Part shown: piece by piece, positions 1-9,419 of the stretch
Layout of the letters: the number at the start of each line of letters is the position of its first letter
How positions within the stretch are numbered: position 1 is the stretch's first letter
Origin: Trichormus sp. NMC-1
Lineage (GTDB): Bacteria > Cyanobacteriota > Cyanobacteriia > Cyanobacteriales > Nostocaceae
Assembly: GCF_001858025.1 (NCBI RefSeq)
Contig: NZ_LZQD01000008.1
Location: 1-64,000, forward strand
Reading direction: 5' to 3'
Length of the DNA stretch: 64,000 nucleotides
The notes under the pieces: model-generated
Database searches by the model: none
The model's input: the letters and a program-made list of their open reading frames with translations, nothing else
Told to the model about the DNA's origin: nothing
Translations under genes and position numbers: made by a program

Positions 1-153
1 ATTATCAATTGATGTCCTAACCACCCTGTCCGTTGCTATACCTTTAAAAATTAAAAATTGAAAATTAAAAATTAAAAATTTCTCAATTCCGGCGTTTTTA
101 CCCTATTTTCTTATAAACTATTCTCAATTCCCACAATTCTGAACGAGAAAATC

Positions 154-960
154 GTGGATAGCAATTTACCTTTATCTCCCCTTGCAGGAAAAACCATTTT
201 AGTTACACGTTCAGTTGGACAGTCCAGCCAATTTAGCGATCGCCTGAATGCCGCAGGTGCTACAGTAATAGAAATGCCAGCTTTAGAAATTGGACCTCCT
301 TCAAGTTGGTTCGCTTTAGATGAAGCGATCGCTAATTTATCCAGTTTCAACTGGTTAATTCTCACTTCCAGCAACGGAGTAGAACACTTTTTTACTAGAC
401 TCCACACCAAAGGTAAAGATAACAGTTCCCTCGCTGGGGTAAAAATTGCGGTTGTCGGTGAAAAAACAGCCCAAAGTCTGAAAAAACAAAATATCCGTCC
501 TGATTTTATTCCTCCCCACTTTATTGCTGACTCTTTAGTGGGAAACTTTCCCGAAGAATTAGCGGGTAAAAAGATTTTATTTCCCAGAGTAGAAAGTGGT
601 GGAAGAGACGTTTTAGTCAAAGAATTAACTATCAAAGGTGCAAACGTTATAGAAGTTCCCACCTATGAATCTTGCTGTCCTCAAACTATTCCCCCAGAAG
701 CAGAGTTGGCTTTGCGAAACCGCACTTTAGATGTCATCACTTTTGCTAGTTCTAAAACTGTACAATTTTTCTGTCTATTAACAGCCAGTAAATTTACAGA
801 TGGAATAACACATTACTTAGAGAAAGTTTCCATTGCTTCTATCGGTCCCCAAACTTCCCAAACTTGTCATAGTTTATTTGGTCGTGTCGATATAGAAGCC
901 GAGGAATATACCTTAGATGGCTTAACCAACGCTATTATAAAATGGGCAAATCCAGGATAA
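154..960 (+). CDS. hemD: Uroporphyrinogen-III synthase
   Basis: This 268-residue protein matches the HemD family, which closes and isomerises hydroxymethylbilane to uroporphyrinogen III, the shared precursor of heme, chlorophyll and bilins, in the cytoplasm. The N-terminal part reads LAGKTILVTRSVGQSSQFSD, the usual HemD opening, and later segments such as ILTSSNGVEHFF and VITFASSKTVQFF are the paired conserved strands of its two-lobed fold. The reading frame opens with GTG at 154; no ATG nearby keeps the N-terminus complete. Length is normal for cyanobacterial HemD. It stands alone, followed by a weak hairpin. Confidence 0.9.
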   Translation: MDSNLPLSPLAGKTILVTRSVGQSSQFSDRLNAAGATVIEMPALEIGPPSSWFALDEAIANLSSFNWLILTSSNGVEHFFTRLHTKGKDNSSLAGVKIAVVGEKTAQSLKKQNIRPDFIPPHFIADSLVGNFPEELAGKKILFPRVESGGRDVLVKELTIKGANVIEVPTYESCCPQTIPPEAELALRNRTLDVITFASSKTVQFFCLLTASKFTDGITHYLEKVSIASIGPQTSQTCHSLFGRVDIEAEEYTLDGLTNAIIKWANPG

Positions 961-986
961 TTAAGAATTAAAAATTAAAAATGATC

Positions 987-1012
987 CCCCTTGTGATAGA
1001 TAGTACAAGGGG
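987..1012. terminator. Hairpin downstream of hemD
   Basis: CCCCTTGT and ACAAGGGG form an 8-bp stem around a loop of about 10 bases, 26 bases after the hemD stop. There is no clear T-tract, so a role as an intrinsic terminator is only likely by position. Confidence 0.35.
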
Positions 1013-1111
1013 CTTGATCATTTGAGATTATTGTAGTGAATAAATTTTAAAACTTTGAATAATTCCATCCAAAACGCAAAATTTAAATTCTCAACTTCGG
1101 TTATTTATTAA

Positions 1112-1136
1112 TTACGAATTACGAATTACGAATTAT
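1112..1136. repeat. Heptameric short tandem repeat (TTACGAA type)
   Basis: Three to four direct copies of a TTACGAA-type heptamer lie just upstream of coaE. The same heptamer recurs at 8284-8316. Such STRR repeats are characteristic of heterocystous cyanobacterial genomes. Confidence 0.75.
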
Positions 1137-1148
1137 TTACAATTACCA

Positions 1149-1751
1149 ATGACCAAACGTTTAATCGGCTTAACTGGTGGTATAGCTACAGGTAAAAGTA
1201 CAGTAGCTAATTATTTACAAAATGCTTATAAATTGCCAATTTTAGATGCGGATGTTTATGCTAGAGATGCAGTATCTATTGGTTCACCTACTCTCGCACA
1301 AATTACCGCAAGATATGGTAAAGAAATTTTATTATCTGATGGGAATTTAAATCGTCAAAAGTTAGGAGAAATTATTTTTCAACAATCAGAAGCACGAAAT
1401 TGGCTAGAAAATGTCATACATCCTTATGTGCGAAATTGTTTTGATCAAGCTATTAATGAATCATCTGCAAATACTTTAGTTTTAGTGATACCTTTGTTAT
1501 TTGAAGTTGGTTTAGAAAATCTAGTTAGTGAAATTTGGGTTGTATATTGTTCACCAGAACAGCAACAACAAAGATTAATCCAGCGCAATCATTTAAACAG
1601 CGAACAAGCCACAGCTAGAATTAATAGCCAATTACCAATTGCAGAAAAAGTAGCCAAGGCTGATATAGTATTAGATAACTCCTCTACTTTAGATTCACTT
1701 TTAGAACAAGTAGATGTAGCAATCAAGAAAGATATAAGGAATCCGGTTTGA
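1149..1751 (+). CDS. coaE: Dephospho-CoA kinase
   Basis: This 200-residue protein phosphorylates the 3'-hydroxyl of dephospho-CoA, the last step of coenzyme A synthesis. It has the P-loop GLTGGIATGKST at about residues 7-18, the family's DADVYARDAV segment near residue 33, and the lid-region motif VIPLLFEVGLE around residue 113. Size fits the family (about 200 residues). The start is the ATG before TKRLIGLTGG, which puts the P-loop at the usual distance from the N-terminus. It is flanked by repeats on both sides and appears to be a single-gene unit. Confidence 0.95.
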   Translation: MTKRLIGLTGGIATGKSTVANYLQNAYKLPILDADVYARDAVSIGSPTLAQITARYGKEILLSDGNLNRQKLGEIIFQQSEARNWLENVIHPYVRNCFDQAINESSANTLVLVIPLLFEVGLENLVSEIWVVYCSPEQQQQRLIQRNHLNSEQATARINSQLPIAEKVAKADIVLDNSSTLDSLLEQVDVAIKKDIRNPV

Positions 1752-1763
1752 TTCATAAACTTA

Positions 1764-1926
1764 GAGGATGTTTGAAAAGTCAAAATATATACTAGAAACC
1801 TCTCTCCAAACCTCTCCCCTACAAGAGGAGAGGCTTTGAAGCCCCCCTTCCCTTGTAGGTAAGGGGGGAAGGGGGGTTAGGTTTTTGAGACTTAAATGTT
1901 ACCCAAAATACTTTTCAAACATCCTC
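1764..1926. mobile_element. 163-bp MITE-like element with 17-bp terminal inverted repeats
   Basis: The ends GAGGATGTTTGAAAAGT (1764-1780) and its exact reverse complement (1910-1926) form perfect 17-bp inverted repeats. TTA occurs directly outside both ends (1761-1763 and 1927-1929), as a 3-bp target duplication would. The interior is purine/pyrimidine-rich, with internal inverted repeats, and has no ORF. A relative of identical length lies in the opposite internal orientation at 9420-9582. A TNA-type 3-bp duplication is known for part of the IS5 family, so a non-autonomous IS5-like element is my inference. Confidence 0.75.
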
Positions 1927-2060
1927 TTACTCGTAGAGGTAGGTAACAGTGAACAGTGAACAGTGAAGAAGGAATAAATGTATATTGAATTCTGTAAGCG
2001 CAAAGCGCAGGCTGCGCCAACAAAAATCAAATATGATTCCTATATAACCAAATTATCAAT

Positions 2061-2477
2061 ATGAATAAACCAATTATTTGGATAAATGGAGACTGTTTGA
2101 GTCCCCAAAACCCCGCATTTAAAGAATATCCCAATAGACCAGCCATTTGGGTTTGGGATGATGCTTTAATTGAGGAATGGCAACTGAGTCTAAAACGCCT
2201 TACCTTTATCTATGAATGCTTGTTAGAATTACCTGTGGAAATCCGTCGGGGAAATGTGGCAGAAGAAATTATCAAGTTTGCGAAAGAACATGATGCTAAA
2301 TTAGTTGTCACCACAGATAGCCCTAGTCCCAGATTTGAGGAAATTTGCACCCAAATTGAGCATTCTTTAGAATTGGAAGTTTTAGAAGTAGAACCATTTT
2401 TTGATTACGATGGTTTTATTGACTTAAAGCGGTTTTCTCGTTATTGGAAAGTAGCTGAAAAATACGTTTTTGAATAA
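2061..2477 (+). CDS. Conserved hypothetical, photolyase N-terminal-like domain
   Basis: This 138-residue protein opens with KPIIWINGDCLSPQNPA, followed by a predicted alternation of strands and helices (AIWVWDD, LLELPVEIRRGNVAEEI, AKLVVTTDSPSPR). That pattern resembles the Rossmann-like N-terminal domain of DNA photolyases, in which a short strand and a helix precede a segment of the type PVxxRRGN. The FAD-binding C-terminal half of photolyases is absent, so it is not a photolyase. It is probably a small stand-alone nucleotide-binding-type domain of unknown function. It sits alone upstream of tldD with 240 bp between them. Confidence 0.6.
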   Translation: MNKPIIWINGDCLSPQNPAFKEYPNRPAIWVWDDALIEEWQLSLKRLTFIYECLLELPVEIRRGNVAEEIIKFAKEHDAKLVVTTDSPSPRFEEICTQIEHSLELEVLEVEPFFDYDGFIDLKRFSRYWKVAEKYVFE

Positions 2478-2717
2478 TAAATAAAAAGCTCAAAAAACTC
2501 CGACCATCTACATGATACCCAAAATAACAAAATTGACATTTTTTTAATTAAAAGTTAAAAATTAAAGAATAATAATAATTTAAAATTCATTAATTTTGGG
2601 TGCAAGCCCCCACTGATTGCAATTTTTAATTAATAATTTTTAATTTTTAATTGGAGCGAAGCGACTTGACCTAAATAGTTGGAAAATAAAAGTAGTTCGT
2701 GATGATCACTCACAACA

Positions 2718-4118
2718 ATGCCAAAGACACTTGCTGACGTACAAAATTTACTCTCTGAGTTAATAGCCCGTTATTCCCACCGTGTAGATTATCTGATGAT
2801 TCGCCTAGAAGAAGCAGAAGGAACGGATATCTTGTTGCGTGGTGACAAGATAGAAACCCTCAGCGAAGGTATTTCTATTGGTGGCCATGTTCGCGCTTGT
2901 TATAAAGGTGGCTGGGGGTTAAGTAGTTTTAACCAGTTGGCGACGATAAAAGAACGAATCGAAGAAGCGATCGCAGCGGCGCGGATAGTGGGAGATGAAG
3001 AAACCATACTCGCACCCATTGATCCCATACAAGCTATATGTAATTTACCCCTAACAGGTATCGATCCACGCACAGTTTCCCTAAAACAGAAAAAAGAATT
3101 GTGCGATCGCTATACTGACTTACTCAAAAACGTTGATTCCCGCATCACCACCACCTCAGTTCGTTATAGTGACAGCGCCCAAAGAGTCATTCTCGCCTCC
3201 TCTGAAGGAACTCTCATTGAGCAATCTTGGGTAGACATGGAAATGCGCTTTGCAGCCACAGCCAGAAACGGCGACACCGTACAAACTGGTAGAGAAACCA
3301 CCGGCTCTCGCAAAGCATACCAAGACTTAACTGATTTAGATACCCAAGTCAAGAGCGCCGCCCAAAGAGCCGTTACCGCTTTATCCTTACCACCAGTCAA
3401 AGGTAATACTTATACCGTAGTTATTGACCCAATTCTCAGTGGTTTATTTGTTCATGAAGCTTTTGGGCATCTTTCCGAAGCTGATATGGCCTATGAAAAC
3501 CCAGACTTACTGGAAGTTATGACCCTTGGTCGTCGCTTTGGTTCCGAAGAACTGCAAATTTTTGATGGTGCAGCCCCAGAAGGTCATCGTGGTAGTTATT
3601 TTTACGACGACGAAGGCACACCTGCGACAACTACGCAATTAATTGAAGATGGAGTTTTAGTCGGGCGTTTACATTCCCGTGAAACTGCTGGCAAATTAGA
3701 AGAAGCACCCACAGGTAATGCTCGCTGTCTGAATTATCACTTTATGCCCATTGTGCGAATGACAAACACTTGGATTAAGAGGGGTAATACACCAGTAGCA
3801 GACTTATTTACTGATATCAAAGAAGGAGTCTATGCCCGAAATTGGTTAGGTGGAATGACGAATGGAGAAATGTTCACCTTTAGCGCCGGTGAAGCATGGA
3901 TGATTAGAAACGGCAAAATTGCAGAACCAGTCAAGGATGTAACACTTTCCGGTAACGTTTTCCAAACCCTAGCTGATATTGAAGGCATAGGTGATGATTT
4001 TTACTGGGATGAATCAGGTGGATGCGGTAAAGGTGGACAAAACGGTTTACCCGTAGGTTGTGGTAGCCCAAGTCTGCGAATCAAAGATGTCGTCGTCGGA
4101 GGAGAAGCTGATAATTAA
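2718..4118 (+). CDS. tldD: TldD family metalloprotease
   Basis: This 466-residue protein is the catalytic subunit type of the TldD/TldE (PmbA) protease, a zinc enzyme that in other bacteria trims peptides and unfolded chains. The signature HEAFGH (HExxxH) lies at H246-E247-H250, and the C-terminal GGCGKGGQ segment with two cysteines is also typical. Length is normal. The partner subunit TldE is not adjacent here but lies about 42 kb away at 45875-47188. Each of the two is neighboured by a Tab2/Atab2-like gene, the one here convergent and about 110 bp downstream. The start is the ATG that gives MPKTLADVQNLLSEL. Confidence 0.92.
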   Translation: MPKTLADVQNLLSELIARYSHRVDYLMIRLEEAEGTDILLRGDKIETLSEGISIGGHVRACYKGGWGLSSFNQLATIKERIEEAIAAARIVGDEETILAPIDPIQAICNLPLTGIDPRTVSLKQKKELCDRYTDLLKNVDSRITTTSVRYSDSAQRVILASSEGTLIEQSWVDMEMRFAATARNGDTVQTGRETTGSRKAYQDLTDLDTQVKSAAQRAVTALSLPPVKGNTYTVVIDPILSGLFVHEAFGHLSEADMAYENPDLLEVMTLGRRFGSEELQIFDGAAPEGHRGSYFYDDEGTPATTTQLIEDGVLVGRLHSRETAGKLEEAPTGNARCLNYHFMPIVRMTNTWIKRGNTPVADLFTDIKEGVYARNWLGGMTNGEMFTFSAGEAWMIRNGKIAEPVKDVTLSGNVFQTLADIEGIGDDFYWDESGGCGKGGQNGLPVGCGSPSLRIKDVVVGGEADN

Positions 4119-4130
4119 GAATTTAGGAGA

Positions 4131-4220
4131 CGCGAGGATGGGGAGATGGGGAGACGCGAGGATGGGGAGAAAGAAAGAGGGAGATGGGGTGATTCATTAT
4201 TCCCTATTCCCTATTCCCTG
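4131..4220. repeat. Direct repeats between tldD and the Tab2-like gene
   Basis: A G-rich unit (GGAGACGCGAGGATGGGGAG) occurs twice in close succession, followed by heptamers of the TATTCCC type. It is low-complexity intergenic DNA between two convergent genes. A reading frame running through it is not credible. Confidence 0.6.
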
Positions 4221-4225
4221 CTTTA

Positions 4226-5023
4226 TCAGTTTTCAGCTTGTAACAACCAAAAACCACTGTAAGTCATCCCAGAATCATCCGGTTGTATCAATAAAAAATG
4301 CAATCCCTTACTTAACTGTTTTCGCTGTTCATATACCTGAGCAGCAGCAGAAACTTCAGTATCTTCAAAAGTCGCCAAAATCCATCTATCTGCTAAACCA
4401 GCTTCTAAAATCAAGCCATCAGGCGCACCAGCAATGTAATTTAATGATACAGCATCAGCTTCCTGTAACCACCGCGCTAAACGCATAGACTGCCGTCCAC
4501 CATAAATTACCACACCGGGAACGGACACAGTTGATGCTAAACCGAGATTAATCGGTTTCAGAAATTCTGGTATATGAATAACAGGAATAGGGCGCTCTGT
4601 AAACTCATCCAAGAGATTACCTGCCAGAATTGTAGCAAAACGCCACTCTTCCCCCCAAAGATTTTCCGGTAATGGTGCTGGAGGTGGTTTATCTACAACG
4701 ACAGGATATTGCTTTGCTGCCAACCACTGTTTTAGTGCCAAAGTCTTGCGGGTAGGTTCAACATTAATACCCAAATTGCGTCCAGCCACTGCAATTAAAC
4801 TCAAAGACTGGGGGCGAAACACCTGAATTACATCTGGTAACTTTTCACCACCTGCCAACTGAAGTTGTTCAGTAAGCCAACGCGAATTAGCTTGTGACTG
4901 GGGACAGGTAGCCACGAACTCAAAGCGGCGAGTCTCATCACAAATCAACAACTCCCACAATATCTGCCCTTCTGCATCTCGCAGCGGACTACGATAAAAA
5001 TCAGCCTGCCAAACCAGACCCAT
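4226..5023 (-). CDS. Tab2/Atab2 family RNA-binding protein (paralog 1)
   Basis: This protein of 265 residues belongs to the DUF1092 (Tab2/Atab2) family, whose plastid members bind psaB mRNA and promote synthesis of photosystem subunits. Recognisable parts are the opening WQADFYRSPLRDAEGQ, the ATCPQSQANSRWLTEQL block and the C-terminal GFWLLQAEN. A paralog lies at 44853-45713. I prefer the ATG at 5023, which follows a GAGGAAGAG ribosome-binding site with suitable spacing, over the in-frame TTG two codons upstream. The gene converges with tldD. Its role in cyanobacteria is inferred from the plant and algal homologs. Confidence 0.85.
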   Translation of the reverse strand: MGLVWQADFYRSPLRDAEGQILWELLICDETRRFEFVATCPQSQANSRWLTEQLQLAGGEKLPDVIQVFRPQSLSLIAVAGRNLGINVEPTRKTLALKQWLAAKQYPVVVDKPPPAPLPENLWGEEWRFATILAGNLLDEFTERPIPVIHIPEFLKPINLGLASTVSVPGVVIYGGRQSMRLARWLQEADAVSLNYIAGAPDGLILEAGLADRWILATFEDTEVSAAAQVYEQRKQLSKGLHFLLIQPDDSGMTYSGFWLLQAEN

Positions 5024-5127
5024 TCTCAATACTCTTCCTCTGCGTTCTTTGCGTCTGTATGCTTCAACTCAATTCCTAACACAAAAAGGCTAAGTTAATT
5101 TATCTTCTTTTCTGCGAGATACCTCAT

Positions 5128-6147
5128 CTACTCGCTCAAGGAAGGTGCTAGGGCTAAAGTTTTCGTTCCTTCACTAAGGAGAAAGCGATCGCACAAATTA
5201 AACATTTCTACCTCAGTCTGCACCCGTCGCATCAGCCGGAGAAAATGACCTTCAGTGTCAACACTTAAAGCAATGTAATTAAGGAACATTTTCAGGTAAC
5301 TTACCCGCGCCCGTTCTGGTATAGTTGAGGCTGTAGGAGTTTGCCATAAACGATCAATATAGTTGCGTACCTCTACCAAAGGAACAGGTGTGATCTCCTC
5401 ACCTCGCAAAGCCTGACGAATTTGATGAAAAAGCCAAGGATTCCCAATCGCCCAGCGTCCCACCATTACACCCGCCGCACCCGTTTGAGAAAGCACTTCC
5501 AGGGCAGTTTTCGCCGAGTTGATATTGCCATTAGCCAGCACTGGACAATGAACCCGTTTAACTGCTTCCGCAATCAAATCATATTTAACTTCACCGTGGT
5601 ACATATCTTTCACCGTGCGACCGTGCAAACTCAACAAATCAATGTTGTGGCGATTGATGATATCGAGAATTTCATAAAAGTTATCTGTATTTTCAAAGCC
5701 TACGCGCATTTTCACAGTTAAAGGTTTATCATTCACAGCATCACGCAATTCTCCCAAAATCTGCTCTACTTTTTCCGGTTCTCGCAGCAATCCACCGCCA
5801 ACATTTTTGCGATAAATTCGAGGTGCTGGACAGCCCATATTCAAGTCTACTCCCGCGATATTATATTTGCAGAGTTCCTTGGCTGTTCTTACTAAGTCAG
5901 GAATACTTTCACCAATCATTTGAGCAAAAACCGGGCGACCGGTATCGTTTTCGGTAATTGCTGACAGAATGTGACGATTGAGCCGTGAGGTATCATTGAC
6001 GCGGAAATACTCAGTGAAAAAGTAGTCAGGACTGCCATAGTGGGCAATGACCTTCATAAACCAGAGATTTGTAACATCCTGCATGGGTGCAAGAGCGGTG
6101 AGCGGTAGGTCTTTCTGAAGCGATTGGGGGAGCGATATCTGGGACAT
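5128..6147 (-). CDS. dus: tRNA-dihydrouridine synthase
   Basis: This FMN enzyme reduces specific uridines in the tRNA D-loop. The 339-residue protein has the family's features in order: LAPMQDVTN near residue 20, FAQMIGE near 75, GVDLNMGCPAPRIYRKNVGG with the catalytic cysteine at about C106, LLSLHGRT, and the FMN-phosphate segment GAAGVMVGRWAIGNPWLF. I chose the ATG at 6147 (MSQISLPQ) because a GGTGGAA ribosome-binding site precedes it; an in-frame ATG seven codons earlier lacks that. Which uridine is modified cannot be told from sequence alone. It lies head-to-tail with the squalene/phytoene synthase family gene. Confidence 0.92.
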   Translation of the reverse strand: MSQISLPQSLQKDLPLTALAPMQDVTNLWFMKVIAHYGSPDYFFTEYFRVNDTSRLNRHILSAITENDTGRPVFAQMIGESIPDLVRTAKELCKYNIAGVDLNMGCPAPRIYRKNVGGGLLREPEKVEQILGELRDAVNDKPLTVKMRVGFENTDNFYEILDIINRHNIDLLSLHGRTVKDMYHGEVKYDLIAEAVKRVHCPVLANGNINSAKTALEVLSQTGAAGVMVGRWAIGNPWLFHQIRQALRGEEITPVPLVEVRNYIDRLWQTPTASTIPERARVSYLKMFLNYIALSVDTEGHFLRLMRRVQTEVEMFNLCDRFLLSEGTKTLALAPSLSE

Positions 6148-6302
6148 AGAGATTCCACCGTTCAACAAAGCATCACTGTATCAAAATATCGTTACTGAGC
6201 TTCATCTTCAATCAAGTTATACTAAAAACGGTTAATACAGCAGAATTCAGAAGGGGCGTATTGCAATACGCCCGTACTAATTTGAACAGATTTCCCAGGC
6301 TC

Positions 6303-7133
6303 TTAACTAGCTTTTACATTGATACCCATCAGGTTTTCAATCAGTGCATAAACATCACTGCGGCTGAGTTTTTCCTTACCACTAACCAAAGCGTCAAGAG
6401 TACCATGAGCTAAGGCCAGAGGGATTTGGCAGAATTGCAAAGCCGGGCCAGCCGGAAGAGAGCTAGTATAAGCATCTGCCAAGATAAGATGACGACGTGC
6501 ATATTCTTGGAGATTGTCGTTATTCCAACCATCGGGGAAAAAGTCTACACCACGGGTTAAATCTTCAGTATTATTACGTAGGATATTCACAGCTTGTAAA
6601 CCGCGCCCAAACCCAATCGCTTGAGTCCGGTTAGTTTGTGTGCCATCATACCAAGACCATAAATCCGAGAGTAACAAGCCGACTGCACCTGCTACCCCAA
6701 ATGTGTATCGGTCTAAGTCAGATTCGGTTTCAATTGTCCAGTTTTTTTCTGCCCAGTAAGCCATTCTATCAGCCATTGCTGCTGTTGCATCCCAAATCCG
6801 AGGAGCAATGCTCTCCGGTGCTAGTATTGACCATTCTCTAACCCGTAGACTAACTTCTGCTAAAGAATTCTCGTAGCCGCTAAATGCTACTGAAAAAGCA
6901 TCTACCGCAAAACCATCAACTCCTGCTTGTAATGTCAAGCTCATATTTCGCAACAGCTGGGCCTTTGTGGCATTATCCAGTTGTGGATGATCTTCAATTT
7001 CGTCAATTGCACGCATACACAAGTATGCTGAGGCAACGGCTTCTTGCAATCCTGACGGTAAAATACTAATTGGGATGTAAAAAGTTCGACTAGTTTCTTT
7101 GAGGATTTGCAATGCATCTCCACGTAAATCCAT
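6303..7133 (-). CDS. Squalene/phytoene synthase family protein
   Basis: This 276-residue protein has both aspartate-rich motifs of head-to-head prenyl synthases: RAIDEIED (D44 to D48) and, further on, NILRNNTEDLTRGVDFFP. Such enzymes condense two prenyl diphosphates (FPP to presqualene diphosphate or squalene, or GGPP to phytoene). The helical fold and length fit. The asparagine-rich second motif (NNTED) and the RGV-FFP-GW context set it apart from ordinary CrtB, so squalene/hopanoid-type metabolism is more likely than carotenoid synthesis, but the substrate is not settled. The start at 7133 (MDLRGDAL) follows GAGAGGAGTG; an upstream in-frame ATG does not. Confidence 0.8.
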   Translation of the reverse strand: MDLRGDALQILKETSRTFYIPISILPSGLQEAVASAYLCMRAIDEIEDHPQLDNATKAQLLRNMSLTLQAGVDGFAVDAFSVAFSGYENSLAEVSLRVREWSILAPESIAPRIWDATAAMADRMAYWAEKNWTIETESDLDRYTFGVAGAVGLLLSDLWSWYDGTQTNRTQAIGFGRGLQAVNILRNNTEDLTRGVDFFPDGWNNDNLQEYARRHLILADAYTSSLPAGPALQFCQIPLALAHGTLDALVSGKEKLSRSDVYALIENLMGINVKAS

Positions 7134-7491
7134 TTTTTCACTCCTCTCTTTATTTTCACACCACATCAAGTTCGCGTCTTTTGATGATACTGGATTTAGT
7201 TTTTACTCAAAAACCGGAAAAACTATCTAGTATTTCATCGTAAAATTAATAGTTTATGGTATCAGAATTAACAAAAATCTCAAATTTAACAAATTCTAGT
7301 CTAGTATATAGGGTTTTGGTGACAACAAAGTTTTGTTGCCAAGTTTGATCTAGAGGAAACAGGGATCGATCTTGCTGTCTTGAAAGCGGGTTTTACTGAA
7401 GTAGGGGTAAAGCGCATTGCTAAACCCCTACTGACTGTGTACTGCTGTTGTATTTAAACATTTTTAAGTAATTTAACTGTAATTCTCGTTC
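7134..7491. other. Intergenic stretch with a hairpin
   Basis: No convincing gene was found in these 358 bases. A stem of the form AGTAGGGGT-AAGC / GCT-AACCCCTACT lies at about 7400-7432. A related hairpin (AGGGGTTTAGC core) recurs at 62166-62190, so this is a dispersed palindromic repeat rather than a gene-specific terminator. Confidence 0.5.
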
Positions 7492-7968
7492 TTACTTTTT
7501 TTCAGAGTCTTTTTGCAGACGCAATAATGTGTTGTATACCTGCCGCTTTAAATCACTGCTGTTTTGGATTTCTAAAGTAATTGCATTGAACCGCTCAATA
7601 CTAAGTCCATGATTTTCGACAATTTTCTGAGAGCGGTTACAATAATTAACCGCAATGTCCCTGGCTTTACTGGGTAAAGAATTCATACTCCTGGAGTCGT
7701 TACAAACTATCTTGGGTATTTCTTTCTCTCCAATCAGTTTTTTAATTTCATCAAAGGCTTGCTGACGGTCTGGTTCCATTTTTAATACAGATTGGGCATA
7801 GTTAGTGACTTCTGTATTGTTAACTGTGATACTTTGCGCCGCGGCTTTGGGACTCAGCCCTAAAGTGCTAAAAATCACACTCGCACTGGTGAGGGTTGCA
7901 AATACCAAGGAGTGAGACAGGATTCGTTGAATCGGAATTGGGAAAAAGACAAAGTAATTTTCCGGCAT
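7492..7968 (-). CDS. DUF4168 domain-containing secreted protein
   Basis: This 158-residue protein starts with a hydrophobic stretch (SLVFATLTSASVIFSTLGLS) followed by PKAAAQS, a likely signal peptide with cleavage near residue 45. The mature part has the DUF4168 pattern: an N-terminal VTNYAQSVLKMEPDRQQAFDEIKKLIG helix and a C-terminal LSIERFNAITLEIQNSSDLKRQV segment. Two cysteines (VCNDS and NYCNRS) could pair in the periplasm. Function of the family is unknown. It stands alone between repeats. Confidence 0.75.
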   Translation of the reverse strand: MPENYFVFFPIPIQRILSHSLVFATLTSASVIFSTLGLSPKAAAQSITVNNTEVTNYAQSVLKMEPDRQQAFDEIKKLIGEKEIPKIVCNDSRSMNSLPSKARDIAVNYCNRSQKIVENHGLSIERFNAITLEIQNSSDLKRQVYNTLLRLQKDSEKK

Positions 7969-8317
<349 letters not shown>

Positions 8318-9307
8318 TTAATTTCCTTGACAGACTTGACAAAGTTCTATGACTTTAGTTTGGAGTGCAGATGTTTCCGAGGCTCCTTGTTTAAGGCTAA
8401 CTTCTAATTCCAGAAGCAGCGGTAAAGATGAGATTAATTGCTGTACTGAGAGAGACTTGACTTCTTGCTGTAAAAAATAGATGCGTTTGGGGTTATTGAT
8501 TTCAGCAGCTTGAGCGATCGCTTGAGGATTGCGCTCTCCTGTTTCCATCATAATCTTTACCAATAACCAAGTCCGAAATTGACCGATCAAAGTGGCAACT
8601 ATCCGCAATCCCGGTTCGGAAGCATTGATCAAATCAGCAACAATTCCCAAGGCTTTGGCTGTATCTCCAGTTCTAATCGCTGCTGATAATTGCAGGGTAT
8701 TTTGGGTAGTATTTCTCACTAAGGCAGTGACTGTCTTTACATCTAAAGGCTTGTTGCTACCTGCGATGTAAAGCCGCAATTTCTCCATTTCATTGTAAAG
8801 AAGCCTGGTATCATTACCTACAGATTCCGCCAAGAGTTCCGCCGTCTGGGGAGTCAATTTCACCCCCACAGTTTGAGCAGCTTGATTGACAGCTTGCACC
8901 AACAATTCCGTTTTCCAGGGGGGAATGAGGGAAAACTCGCGGAATTCCTGAGCGGATTGTTTCAACAATTTTGTGGCTTTCAGGCGTTCATCAGGCTTAT
9001 TACGGCTAGTAAGTAATAAAAACGAGTTTTCGGGAATAACGGATAAAGTGCGTTGTAATTCGGCTAAGACATTTTCTGGACAGTGTTGACAAAGGGTAGT
9101 ATTGATTAACCACACCAAACGCCCACCAGCGCCGAAAGTCGGTGTCATGACTTGATTTAACGCCTGAATCACAGCATCGGCTTGTTCTGGAGGGAAAGCA
9201 GTATAATTAAAACTGAGCCAAAGAGGATCGAGAATGCGATCGCGCAAAACCGTCACTGCTTTTTCAATGGCAAAATCATCCTCACCCCAGTAAACATAGA
9301 TTGGCAT
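8318..9307 (-). CDS. holA: DNA polymerase III subunit delta
   Basis: HolA is the clamp-loader subunit that opens the sliding clamp. The 329-residue protein begins MPIYVYWGEDDFAIEKAV, the usual N-terminus of the delta subunit, and continues with VFLLTSRNKPDERLKATK-like and LTPQTAELLAESVGNDTRLLYNEMEKL segments, the conserved AAA+ domain II helix, then the C-terminal collar domain (GLRIVATLIGQFRTWLLVK). Length is typical of cyanobacterial HolA. The gene is single, with a long repeat-rich region upstream. Confidence 0.9.
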   Translation of the reverse strand: MPIYVYWGEDDFAIEKAVTVLRDRILDPLWLSFNYTAFPPEQADAVIQALNQVMTPTFGAGGRLVWLINTTLCQHCPENVLAELQRTLSVIPENSFLLLTSRNKPDERLKATKLLKQSAQEFREFSLIPPWKTELLVQAVNQAAQTVGVKLTPQTAELLAESVGNDTRLLYNEMEKLRLYIAGSNKPLDVKTVTALVRNTTQNTLQLSAAIRTGDTAKALGIVADLINASEPGLRIVATLIGQFRTWLLVKIMMETGERNPQAIAQAAEINNPKRIYFLQQEVKSLSVQQLISSLPLLLELEVSLKQGASETSALQTKVIELCQVCQGN

Positions 9308-9336
9308 AGCAATTAAATAATTCGTAATATTTCCTT

Positions 9337-9398
9337 CGGTCCCGCTAGGGATACGTAATTCGTAATAGTGCCTACGGTCCCGCTAGGGATACGTAATT
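9337..9398. repeat. Direct repeat with an internal palindrome upstream of holA
   Basis: The 24-base unit beginning CGGTCCCGCTAGGGATACGT occurs at 9337-9360 and again at 9375-9398, 38 bases apart. It contains the near-palindrome TCCCGCTAGGGA and is mixed with TTCGTAA-type heptamers. Confidence 0.65.
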
Positions 9399-9419
9399 AA
9401 GTTTTGTGACGGGGATTTA

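Noticed and set aside
4060-4488. Plus-strand frame of 142 codons over the end of tldD and the Tab2-like gene
   Set aside because: It is made of low-complexity repeat sequence and antisense Tab2 sequence; the Tab2-like gene on the other strand explains the region.
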